Assembly (NCBI RefSeq): GCF_012935695.1
Contig: NZ_CP052859.1
Span: 1,405,001 to 1,469,000, forward strand
Direction: 5' to 3'
Source of the DNA: Pseudomonas sp. ADAK18
GTDB taxonomy: Bacteria > Pseudomonadota > Gammaproteobacteria > Pseudomonadales > Pseudomonadaceae
DNA: 64,000 bases
Made by a program: the position numbers and the translations under genes. Positions 9,397 through 17,010 of this stretch are shown here, piece by piece. Position 1 is the first letter of the stretch, and each line of letters begins with the position of its first letter. A model generated the notes under the pieces. It was not told where the DNA came from, did no database searches, and saw only the letters and a program-made list of their open reading frames with translations.

Positions 9397-9432
9397 GAAA
9401 TATAAATTAATCCAGCCCCCCGGAAAGCCCCC

Positions 9433-10635
9433 ATGTCGAACGACCCGACGCCGTCTCGTAGCTTGTTGTTTCTACTGGTGGCCCTGACGGCATTGGGTGA
9501 AGTCTCGACCCAACTGATCATTCCCGGCCTGGGTTCCATCGAGCAGGCGCTGGTCGCACCACCCGGTTCAGCGCTGGCGGCGTTGTCGGCGTTTGTCGCG
9601 GCCTTTGGCTTGGGGCAGTTGCTGTTGGGGCCGTTGTCGGACCGAATCGGCCGGCGTCCGGTACTGATCGGCGGCTTGCTGCTGTATGTGGCGGCAACGT
9701 TGTGGATGCTGCTGGTCAGCAGCATGGGTGAGTTCATCGCCGCCCGTGTCCTCCAAGGCCTTGGCGCCTGTGCAGCGCTGGTGCTGGCGCGCACGGTGGT
9801 ACGGGACGTGTGGAAAGCCGAGGCCGGCCCGGCCCTGGCGTTGACGGTGATTGGCATGCTCTGCGCTATCGTTGTCTCGCCGATGCTGGGCGGCTTGCTG
9901 GTGAAGCTCGGCGGCTGGCATGCACCGATCCTGCTGGCGTTGGCGATTGGCGTGATTGCGACCCTGGTCGTCGTGCTGTTCTACCGCGAAAGCAACCAGA
10001 ACCTCGACCCCAAGGCCGGCCATTGGAAAACCCTCGCCGGGCAATACCTGGATTTGCTCAAGGGCCGCTCCTACCGCGCGTTCGCCGTGACCCTGGCGTG
10101 TACCTATGGCGCCATGTTTGCGGTGATCGCCGGTTCATCGGCGGTGTACATCAACCTGCTGGGCCTGAGCAGTGCGCAGTACGGCGTGACCTTCGGGTGC
10201 ATGGTGTCGATGCTGATCGTCGGCGCCACCTTCACCCGGCGCAGCATCATGCACCTTGGGGCGGAGCGTATCGTCGCCATCGGCGTGACCCTGGTGGCCA
10301 TCGGCGGGATAACGACGGTGGTGATTTTCGAGGTGTTCGGTTTGTCGGTGTTGGGCCTGAGCCTGCCGGTTGCCCTGGTGACTCTCGGCGGTGGCTTGGT
10401 GCTGCCTGGTTCGGTGACCGGCGGGGTGATGCCCAATGCCCACCGCGCCGGTCTGGCGGCCGGGTTGATGGGCTTTTCGCAGATGCTTGGCGCCACCTTC
10501 AGCGGCGTGCTGTTGAGCACCCTGCGAGACGGCAGCGCCACGCCGATGATCCTGCTTCAGGGCGGATTTGCGGTGGTGGCATGGGGCGCGTTTCATCTGT
10601 TGCGCCAACGCCGGGTGGTGTTGGTGCCAGCCTGA
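9433..10635 (+). CDS. MFS drug exporter, Bcr/CflA (DHA1) type
   Basis: A 400-residue protein with about twelve membrane helices. MFS motif A lies in loop 2-3 (GPLSDRIGRRPVLIGG), and RVLQGLGACAALVLARTVVRD matches the Bcr/CflA family in segment 4. This family extrudes bicyclomycin, chloramphenicol, sulfonamides or small metabolites by proton antiport. It is divergent from the RND operon and shares its promoter region. Its stop codon is directly adjacent to the stop codon of the convergent LysR gene, with no gap. Start ATG 9433 follows a weak GGAAAG site. Substrate unknown. Confidence 0.88.
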   Translation: MSNDPTPSRSLLFLLVALTALGEVSTQLIIPGLGSIEQALVAPPGSALAALSAFVAAFGLGQLLLGPLSDRIGRRPVLIGGLLLYVAATLWMLLVSSMGEFIAARVLQGLGACAALVLARTVVRDVWKAEAGPALALTVIGMLCAIVVSPMLGGLLVKLGGWHAPILLALAIGVIATLVVVLFYRESNQNLDPKAGHWKTLAGQYLDLLKGRSYRAFAVTLACTYGAMFAVIAGSSAVYINLLGLSSAQYGVTFGCMVSMLIVGATFTRRSIMHLGAERIVAIGVTLVAIGGITTVVIFEVFGLSVLGLSLPVALVTLGGGLVLPGSVTGGVMPNAHRAGLAAGLMGFSQMLGATFSGVLLSTLRDGSATPMILLQGGFAVVAWGAFHLLRQRRVVLVPA

Positions 10636-11541
10636 TCAGGCCATATCGCTCTGGGAAAACTCCTCCCCGAGGAAATCAATCAACGTGCGCACTGACGGCA
10701 ATAATCCCCGGCGCGAGGGGAAAATCGCGTGGACAATCCCGGTCCTTGGCGACCAGCCGGGGATCAGGCTCACCAGGCGTCCCGCTGCGATGTCTTCGCG
10801 CACCACTACACTGGGCAAGTGCGCGATACCCACTCCGGCACAGGCCGCATGCCGCAGCGCCAGCAGGTCATCGGTGACCATCCGCGGATAATGCCGGATG
10901 ACCGCGCTGGCACCGTTCTCACCAAACAATTCCCACTGATATTCCCGGTGCGGCGATCCCCAATGCAGGCTCGGCAGACCATTGAGGTCCGCCGGCGAAG
11001 GCGGGGTCGACAGCTGTGGCAAAAATTGCGGGCTGCCCACCAGGCACTGGGTGCTATTGCCCAGAACCTTCATCACCAGGTCGGTATTTTCCAGCGGCGG
11101 AAAGCGAATCCGCAGGGCGATGTCGAAGCCCTCATAAATCACGTCCACTCGACGGTTGGTGCTCTCGACATGCAATTCCACCAGCGGGTACTGCAGCATG
11201 TAGCGGGTGAGCATCGGCCCGACCCACGAGTTGAGCAGGGCGGTGGGGCAACTCAGGCGCACGATGCCCTGAGGCTCGGAGCGGTTGAGCTCGATGACCT
11301 CGGCGGCGCTTTCGGCTTCCACGCGCATCGCCAGGCAACGCTGGTAATAGGCCTGGCCGATTTCGGTGAGGGAACAGTGGCGGCTGGTGCGATTGATCAG
11401 GCGCACGCCCAGGCGTTCTTCCAACTCGCTGATGCGTCGGCTGAGCTTGGACTTGGGCATGTCCAGGGCTCGTCCGGCAGCGGCGAAACCACGGTGCTCG
11501 ACCACCTGGGTGAAGTAGTAGAGGGTGTTGAGGTCTTCCAC
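10636..11541 (-). CDS. LysR-family transcriptional regulator
   Basis: This 301-residue protein has the LysR N-terminal HTH (residues 1-60, GFAAAGRALDMPKSKLSRRISELEERLG) and a periplasmic-binding-like effector domain (about 90-295). The start is GTG at 11541, with GGAG seven bases upstream. It is divergent from the pirin gene, and LysR regulators often activate the divergent neighbour. An inverted repeat (GTTCT-N6-AGAAC, 11546-11561) overlaps the ribosome site and could support autoregulation. Close resemblance is to the large uncharacterised group of Pseudomonas LysR regulators paired with pirin or quinone-related genes. Confidence 0.9.
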   Translation of the reverse strand: MEDLNTLYYFTQVVEHRGFAAAGRALDMPKSKLSRRISELEERLGVRLINRTSRHCSLTEIGQAYYQRCLAMRVEAESAAEVIELNRSEPQGIVRLSCPTALLNSWVGPMLTRYMLQYPLVELHVESTNRRVDVIYEGFDIALRIRFPPLENTDLVMKVLGNSTQCLVGSPQFLPQLSTPPSPADLNGLPSLHWGSPHREYQWELFGENGASAVIRHYPRMVTDDLLALRHAACAGVGIAHLPSVVVREDIAAGRLVSLIPGWSPRTGIVHAIFPSRRGLLPSVRTLIDFLGEEFSQSDMA

Positions 11542-11545
11542 TATC

Positions 11546-11561
11546 GTTCTCCAAATAGAAC
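11546..11561. promoter_or_regulatory. Candidate LysR-type operator
   Basis: GTTCT and AGAAC form a perfect 5-bp inverted repeat with a 6-bp spacer, just upstream of the LysR GTG and overlapping its ribosome site. The arrangement is compatible with a T-N11-A type site; no direct evidence of binding. Confidence 0.4.
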
Positions 11562-11650
11562 GCTAAGGGTTATTTTTGCCGTCTAGCGCTGCAAAGGTAA
11601 CGGATTTAAGGTGTATCCATGAACTGCTTTCACCCATTTGGAGACACACC

Positions 11651-12517
11651 ATGAAAAATATCATCGGTATCTACACCAGCCCACGAGGCCATTGGGTGGG
11701 CGACGGCTTCCCGGTTCGCACCCTGTTTTCCTACGACACCATGGGCAAGCACATCAGCCCATTCCTGCTGCTGGACCATGCCGGCCCCGCCGATTTCACC
11801 CCGACCGAACATCGTCGCGGTGTTGGCCAGCATCCCCATCGCGGTTTTGAAACCGTGACCATCGTCTACAAAGGCGAAGTCGAGCATCGGGATTCCACCG
11901 GAGCCGGCGGCACCATCGGCCCGGGCGACGTTCAGTGGATGACGGCGGCGAAGGGCATTTTGCATGAAGAGTTCCACTCCGAGGCTTTCGCCCGCAGTGG
12001 CGGCGCCCTGGAAATGGTCCAGTTGTGGGTCAACCTGCCGGCCAAGGACAAAATGACCGACGCCGGGTACCAGACCATTCTCGACAGTGACATTCCATCG
12101 CTGCCTCTGGCCGATAACGCCGGCAGCCTGCGCCTGATCGCCGGGGAGTTTGCCGGTGTCAAAGGTCCGGCTCGCACCTTCACGCCGATTGACGTGTGGG
12201 ATGTACGGCTCAACGCCGACAAGGCCGTGACGCTGGACTTGCACGCAGGGCGCAATACCGCGCTGGTGGTGCTCAAAGGCACGGTGCAGATCAACGGTGT
12301 GGAATTGGCGCGTGAAGGGCAACTGGTGTTGTTCGAGCGTGACGGCGACCAGCTCAGCCTTGAGTCGAACAACGACGCCACGTTCCTGCTGCTCAGCGGC
12401 GAACCTATCGACGAGCCTATCGTCGGCCACGGTCCGTTCGTGATGAACACTGAGCAGGAAATCCACCAGGCCTTTGCCGACTTCCAGTCCGGCGAGTTCG
12501 GCCAGATGCACAGCTGA
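11651..12517 (+). CDS. Pirin-family protein (cupin; possible quercetinase-type dioxygenase)
   Basis: A 288-residue two-cupin protein. The N-terminal cupin carries the conserved iron ligands of pirins: His61 and His63 in [10 protein letters not shown], His105 and Glu107 in ILHEEF. Bacterial pirins bind Fe(II); some degrade quercetin, others act as redox-sensitive partners of enzymes or regulators. Start ATG 11651 has GGAG ten bases upstream; the longer frame to 11576 overlaps the promoter region. It is the first of three co-directional genes with the two isochorismatase-like hydrolases and is divergent from a LysR gene. Confidence 0.9.
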   Translation: MKNIIGIYTSPRGHWVGDGFPVRTLFSYDTMGKHISPFLLLDHAGPADFTPTEHRRGVGQHPHRGFETVTIVYKGEVEHRDSTGAGGTIGPGDVQWMTAAKGILHEEFHSEAFARSGGALEMVQLWVNLPAKDKMTDAGYQTILDSDIPSLPLADNAGSLRLIAGEFAGVKGPARTFTPIDVWDVRLNADKAVTLDLHAGRNTALVVLKGTVQINGVELAREGQLVLFERDGDQLSLESNNDATFLLLSGEPIDEPIVGHGPFVMNTEQEIHQAFADFQSGEFGQMHS

Positions 12518-12608
12518 TACACCCCCGCAACACCCCCCATGGAACACGACAGCCAGGCCGGTTTACCGGCCAAGGATGGCTGTTGCCCAGAGAAAAGAGG
12601 AAAGCCCT

Positions 12609-13292
12609 ATGACCCTTCACGCACCGGCCAACTTCAACGGCCACAAGCCAACCATCGACGCCAGCGACGCAGCGATGTTGTTGATTGACCATCAGAGCGG
12701 CCTGTTCCAGATCGTCAAGGACATGGACGTGCCGCAATTGCGCGCCAATGCCATTGCCCTCGCACGTGCAGCAACCCTGTTGAACATGCCCGTGATCACC
12801 ACCGCCTCTGTGCCCCAGGGGCCCAACGGTCCGCTGATCCCCGAGATCCACCAAGCCGCGCCTCACGCTCAATACGTGGCTCGCAAAGGTGAAATCAATG
12901 CCTGGGACAATCCTGAGTTCCACGCCGCAGTTAAGGCCACCGGCAAGAAAACCCTGGTGATCGCCGGCACCCTGACCAGTGTGTGCCTGGCGTTTCCGTC
13001 CATTAGCGCGGTGTATGAAGGCTACAAGGTGTTTGCCGTGGTCGACGCCTCGGGCAATCACTCCAAGTTGGCCACTGACCTGAGCATCGCCCGCCTGGCC
13101 CAGGCCGGCGTGGTGCCCATCGATATCATGGCTACGCTGTCTGAGCTGCAAGGCAGTTGGAACCGCCCGGATGCCGAGCAATGGGCACAGGTTTACACCC
13201 AGGCAATGCCGCACTACCAACTGCTGATCGAAAGCTATATCAAGGCCCAGCAGGTGGCGAACGAACACGAAGTGCTGGATTCCCAGCGCTGA
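12609..13292 (+). CDS. Isochorismatase-like cysteine hydrolase (YcaC-type), paralogue 1
   Basis: A 227-residue alpha/beta hydrolase of the isochorismatase-like superfamily. The catalytic Asp27 lies in LLIDHQ and the nucleophile Cys126 in TLTSVCLAF, preceded by a conserved alanine-rich strand. The family hydrolyses amides or vinyl ethers. YcaC-type members have no settled substrate. Start ATG 12609; AGAGGAAAG lies upstream. It is 91 bp downstream of pirin and 45 bp upstream of a second, related hydrolase, suggesting duplication within a small operon controlled by the LysR protein. Confidence 0.88.
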   Translation: MTLHAPANFNGHKPTIDASDAAMLLIDHQSGLFQIVKDMDVPQLRANAIALARAATLLNMPVITTASVPQGPNGPLIPEIHQAAPHAQYVARKGEINAWDNPEFHAAVKATGKKTLVIAGTLTSVCLAFPSISAVYEGYKVFAVVDASGNHSKLATDLSIARLAQAGVVPIDIMATLSELQGSWNRPDAEQWAQVYTQAMPHYQLLIESYIKAQQVANEHEVLDSQR

Positions 13293-13337
13293 GTGCAACC
13301 GCAATACCTACCTTCATTGATGAAAGAGGACTACCCC

Positions 13338-13964
13338 ATGAGCACTCCCTACAAGCGTCTCGACAAGGACAATGCCGCCGTTCTGTTGGTGGATCATCAA
13401 GCGGGCCTGCTGTCCCTGGTGCGTGACATTGAACCGGACAAGTTCAAAAACAACGTGCTGGCCCTGGCTAACCTGGCCAAGTACTTCAAGCTGCCAACTA
13501 TCCTCACCACCAGCTTCGAAACCGGCCCCAACGGCCCGCTGGTGCCGGAACTCAAGGCGCTGTTCCCGGACGCGCCGTACATCGCCCGTCCAGGCCAGAT
13601 CAATGCCTGGGACAACGAAGACTTCGTCAAGGCCATCAAGGCCACTGGCAAGAAGCAACTGATCATCGCGGGTGTGGTGACCGAGGTGTGCGTGGCGTTC
13701 CCGGCGCTGTCGGCCCTGGCAGAAGGATTTGAGGTGTTTGTGGTGACGGATGCTTCCGGCACCTTCAACGAAATCACTCGTGACGCGGCCTGGGATCGTA
13801 TGTCGGCCAACGGCGCACAACTGATGAATTGGTTCGGCGTGGCGTGTGAGTTGCATCGCGACTGGCGCAACGATATCGAAGGCTTGGGTGCCTTGTTCTC
13901 TAACCATATCCCGGACTATCGCAACCTGTTCACCAGCTATAACGCGTTGACCGGCGCTAAATAA
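13338..13964 (+). CDS. Isochorismatase-like cysteine hydrolase, YcaC-like, paralogue 2
   Basis: A 208-residue protein with Asp19 in LLVDHQ and nucleophile Cys118 in VVTEVCVAF, the same positions as in E. coli and P. aeruginosa YcaC (about 208 residues). It shares the APY(I/V)AR-G-INAWDN segment with the upstream paralogue. YcaC proteins form octameric rings and are predicted amidohydrolases of unknown substrate. ATG 13338 has AAAGAGGA upstream; a GTG at 13293 in the same frame lacks a ribosome site. Probably co-transcribed with pirin and paralogue 1. Confidence 0.9.
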   Translation: MSTPYKRLDKDNAAVLLVDHQAGLLSLVRDIEPDKFKNNVLALANLAKYFKLPTILTTSFETGPNGPLVPELKALFPDAPYIARPGQINAWDNEDFVKAIKATGKKQLIIAGVVTEVCVAFPALSALAEGFEVFVVTDASGTFNEITRDAAWDRMSANGAQLMNWFGVACELHRDWRNDIEGLGALFSNHIPDYRNLFTSYNALTGAK

Positions 13965-13991
13965 CAGCACACCAGATGTGGGCACGGCTTG

Positions 13992-14078
13992 TGTGGGAGC
14001 TGGCTTGCCTGCGATAGCATCGCCTCGGTATTACTGAAAGACCGAGGCGCTTGCATTGCAGGCAAGCCAGCTCCCACA
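13992..14078. repeat. REP-type hairpin
   Basis: Arms 13992-14015 and 14055-14078 (core GTGGGAGCTGGCTTGCCTGC) are reverse complements with one mismatch. An inner stem GCCTCGGT/ACCGAGGC is nested within. It follows the end of the pirin-hydrolase operon and probably marks or stabilises its 3' end. Confidence 0.9.
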
Positions 14079-14155
14079 TGAACCGTGCCCACACTGCTTT
14101 TGCGGCGCACTCTTTTTCATGCGATCTTCATCCCATTCGCCCTGGAGTCGCCCGG

Positions 14156-15598
14156 ATGCCCTCATTTATCGCTGATCACCCGATGTTCTGCGCCCTGGCG
14201 CTGATCCTGATCGATCTTCTCCTGTGGCGGCTGATCGCCACTAATGCAAGCAACTGGAAGCTGGTGGTGCGGCTGGTGATCTTTGCTGTGTTCAGCGCCT
14301 TGCTGTTCAACGAAGGCATGAACCCGATGCAGGTCGCGCCTTGGGTGGAGAACGTGCCGTTGCACCTGGCGGCCACGGCGTTGCAGATCGGTTGGTGGCT
14401 GTACGCCGCGCGTACCCTTACGGTGTTGCTCGGTACGGTGATGATGCAGCGGGTCGGGCACGGCGGGCGGCTGCTGCAAGACCTGATAGGCGCGGTGATC
14501 TTCCTGATTGCGATCATTGCCGCCATGGCCTACGTGCTCGACCTGCCGGTCAAGGGCGTGTTGGCCACCTCCGGCGCGGTGGCGATCATCGTCGGCTTGG
14601 CGTTGCAAAGCACATTAAGTGATGTGTTTTCCGGCATCGTGCTCAACACCACCAAGCCCTATCAAGTGGATGACTGGATCTCCATCGACGGCACCGAAGG
14701 CCGGGTCACCGACATCGACTGGCGTGCCACGCGGCTGCAAACCTCCCAGGGCAGCATGGCGGTGATTCCCAACTCGTTGGCGGCCAAGGCCAAGATCATC
14801 AACTTCTCGCGCCCGGCGGATATGTTCGGGCTGGCGGTCAGTGTGCAAGTCAGCCCCCATGCGCGGCCGCAAGTGGTCATCGAAGCCCTGGAGCGGGCCA
14901 TGCAAGGTTGCCGGCCACTGTTGGTCAAGCCGGCGCCCAGCGTCGCCTTCAAGACCTCCGTCAGTGGCGGGGTGGAATATGAAATCAGTGGTTTCGTGCC
15001 GGCCATGGGGCAGAAACGCGAAGTGCGCAACCAGCTTTACGACTTGGCTTATCGGCATCTTGCAGCGGCGGGTGTGAGCCTGCTGTCGGCCACCGAAGGG
15101 GCCACGCCGGCGGCCACATCACGGGCGCGGGCACTGCTGGAAAGCTCGAATATCTTCTCCACCCTGCGTCAGGAGGAGAAGGAAACCTTCAGCCAGAACA
15201 TGACCCTGAAAACCTTCCGTGCCGGGGAGATGATCCTGCCGGCCGGAGAGGTCAGCGACCACCTGTTTATTGTCGAGTCCGGCGTGGTCTCGGTGATCTT
15301 GAGCAAAGGCGGGCACAAATTCGAAGCCGGACGCATGGGACCGGGGGAAGTCATCGGCGAGGGCGGGATCCTGTCTGACCAGTCAGTGCCGGCGGACTTC
15401 ACGGCCAAGACCTATTGCACGCTGTACCGGATTGAGAAGGAATACCTCAAGCCTTGCCTGGATGCGCGCCACGACATTGGCGAGGCGATGAAAAACCTGC
15501 TGGATTTCCGCTTGCATGCGGCCCAGAACCTGACTCAGGAAGCGCCGGTAGTGCCGGTGAAGAAGGGGTTCTTGCAGTGGCTGCGTAGCCGAACCTGA
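14156..15598 (+). CDS. MscS-type channel fused to a cyclic-nucleotide-binding-like domain
   Basis: This 480-residue protein has about four N-terminal membrane helices, with the MscS pore-lining helix near GVLATSGAVAIIVGLALQSTLSDV, then the beta domain (KPYQVDDWI... VIPNS) to about residue 330. A CRP-like domain follows (about 355-455, AGEMILPAGEVSDHLFIVESG). Such fusions are known as bacterial cyclic-nucleotide-gated channels of the MscS superfamily. The phosphate-binding cassette reads GEGGILSDQSVPAD, lacking the usual arginine, so ligand binding may be altered. ATG 14156 has GGAG upstream; the frame extends to 14051 inside a REP hairpin, which is unlikely coding. Confidence 0.87.
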   Translation: MPSFIADHPMFCALALILIDLLLWRLIATNASNWKLVVRLVIFAVFSALLFNEGMNPMQVAPWVENVPLHLAATALQIGWWLYAARTLTVLLGTVMMQRVGHGGRLLQDLIGAVIFLIAIIAAMAYVLDLPVKGVLATSGAVAIIVGLALQSTLSDVFSGIVLNTTKPYQVDDWISIDGTEGRVTDIDWRATRLQTSQGSMAVIPNSLAAKAKIINFSRPADMFGLAVSVQVSPHARPQVVIEALERAMQGCRPLLVKPAPSVAFKTSVSGGVEYEISGFVPAMGQKREVRNQLYDLAYRHLAAAGVSLLSATEGATPAATSRARALLESSNIFSTLRQEEKETFSQNMTLKTFRAGEMILPAGEVSDHLFIVESGVVSVILSKGGHKFEAGRMGPGEVIGEGGILSDQSVPADFTAKTYCTLYRIEKEYLKPCLDARHDIGEAMKNLLDFRLHAAQNLTQEAPVVPVKKGFLQWLRSRT

Positions 15599-15701
15599 CG
15601 TTGGGGCATTGGCTACCTGTTCTTCCCCCGAATTGGCTATTTGTCCGGGGCAGTGGGGTGACTAAGCTGGGCACCACTTCCTACTGTCTTGGAGTATCAC
15701 C

Positions 15702-16139
15702 ATGCACGCTCGTACCGACTTTTACACTGCTTCGCCTGATGCCATGAAAGCCATGCTTGCCCTGGAGGCGGCTGTCGGCAAGCTGTCGCTGGAACTGCCG
15801 TTGCTGGAGCTGGTGCGCCTGCGGGTTTCGCAGATCAACGGGTGTGCGTTTTGTCTGGACATGCATACGGCTGATGCCCGTAAAGGCGGGGAGACGGAGC
15901 GTCGGTTGTATACGTTGTCGGCTTGGCGTGAGACGCCGTTCTTTACTCCGCGTGAGCAGGCGGCGTTGGCTTGGGCAGAGAGTTTGACGTTGATCAGTCA
16001 GACGCATGCTTCGGATGAGGATTATGCGCGGGTTGCTGCGGAGTTTAGTCCGAAAGAGCAGGTGGACTTGAGTGTGGCGATTGCTACGATTAATAGTTGG
16101 AATCGGTTGGCGATTGGGTTTCGCAAGATGCCTAAGTAA
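15702..16139 (+). CDS. AhpD-like carboxymuconolactone-decarboxylase-family protein
   Basis: A 145-residue all-helical protein with the redox motif CxxCxxxH at Cys48, Cys51 and His55 (INGCAFCLDMH), as in AhpD alkylhydroperoxidases. Members reduce peroxides with the two cysteines. Length matches the short single-domain members. Start ATG 15702 follows CTTGGAG. The final third uses many GTT/GTG/GCG codons unlike flanking genes, a mild compositional shift only. It converges on the TonB receptor across a long palindromic repeat. Confidence 0.88.
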   Translation: MHARTDFYTASPDAMKAMLALEAAVGKLSLELPLLELVRLRVSQINGCAFCLDMHTADARKGGETERRLYTLSAWRETPFFTPREQAALAWAESLTLISQTHASDEDYARVAAEFSPKEQVDLSVAIATINSWNRLAIGFRKMPK

Positions 16140-16190
16140 TCAGGGGGACGTGGCGGCCTGGTAGCCGACCAGGCTGTTTGGTTGTTTGAG

Positions 16191-16995
16191 TACATATCCA
16201 TTTCTTCGGTGATGGCTACCTATGGTTCCGCTCTTACAGCGGGTCACTTTTGGCAAACGCCCCAAAAGTAACCAAAAAGTCTTGCCCCACCATTCGGCGC
16301 CTCGCCCAGGCTCGGCGTGCCCTCACTCTGGCATTGCTCCGTGGGCCGCCGCGACGGGCCATCCATGGCCCAACGCGGCTATCCCGGCATCCATGCCGGG
16401 ATGCCCACTGCGCAATGCCTGCGTTCGGCCATCATGGTTAACGGGGCCGGATAGATCAAAATCAAAAGCACGGCGGCCTGAAAGCCGACCTGAGTGGTAG
16501 AAGCAAAGGCAAGGTCCAGCAAGGACCAGAGCGAAAGCAGATCTGCTTTTCTGTGGGAGCTGGCTTGCCTGCGATGCAGGCAACTCGGTCTTTCAGGAAC
16601 ACCGAGGTGATGCCATCGCAGGCAAGCCAGCTCCCACAGTAGACCGTGCCCGTTTTTGATTTTGCCTTCGCTTCACACCACTCAAGCCGGCCGGTAGGCC
16701 GCTGTGTTCTTGATCTGCTTTTGACTTTGATCTTAGGCGCCCCGTTAAACCACGATGGCTGAACGCAGGCATTGATCCGTGGGTAAACCGGCAGGACGCC
16801 GGTTTAGCCGCACTGGGCCATGGATGGCCCATTGCGGCGGCCCACGGAGCAATGCCGGAGTGAGGGCACACCGAGCCTAGGCGAGGTGCCGAGTGGTGGG
16901 GCAAGAGCGTTTTGCTTACTTTTGCGCTGTTCAAAAGTGAGCCGCTGTAAGAGCGGAACCAATAGCAGCCGTTACCGCAGCAACGGATATACCCC
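16191..16995. repeat. ~0.8 kb imperfect palindromic element (copy 2)
   Basis: The outer ends (ATATCC at left, GGATAT at right) begin two long arms that are imperfect reverse complements of each other. The element contains smaller palindromes and a central REP hairpin at 16551-16639 (core GTGGGAGCTGGCTTGCCTGC). The right half matches copy 1 (1-363) and copy 3 (47184-47546) closely. It fills the gap between the convergent AhpD-like and TonB receptor genes. I see no transposase or credible open frame, so its role as a bidirectional transcription end or topological insulator is inference. Confidence 0.85.
16551..16639. repeat. Central REP hairpin of palindromic element copy 2
   Basis: CTGTGGGAGCTGGCTTGCC at the left is matched by its reverse complement at the right end (16621-16639), with the inner stem CTCGGT/ACCGAG. 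The same hairpin forms the centre of copy 3. Confidence 0.85.
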
Positions 16996-17010
16996 CCAAA
17001 ACCGCCTACC

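Noticed and set aside
9810..10877. 355-codon plus-strand frame inside the MFS and LysR genes
   Set aside because: It is Arg/Pro/Gly-rich, has no family features and lies across two convergent genes with clear motifs.
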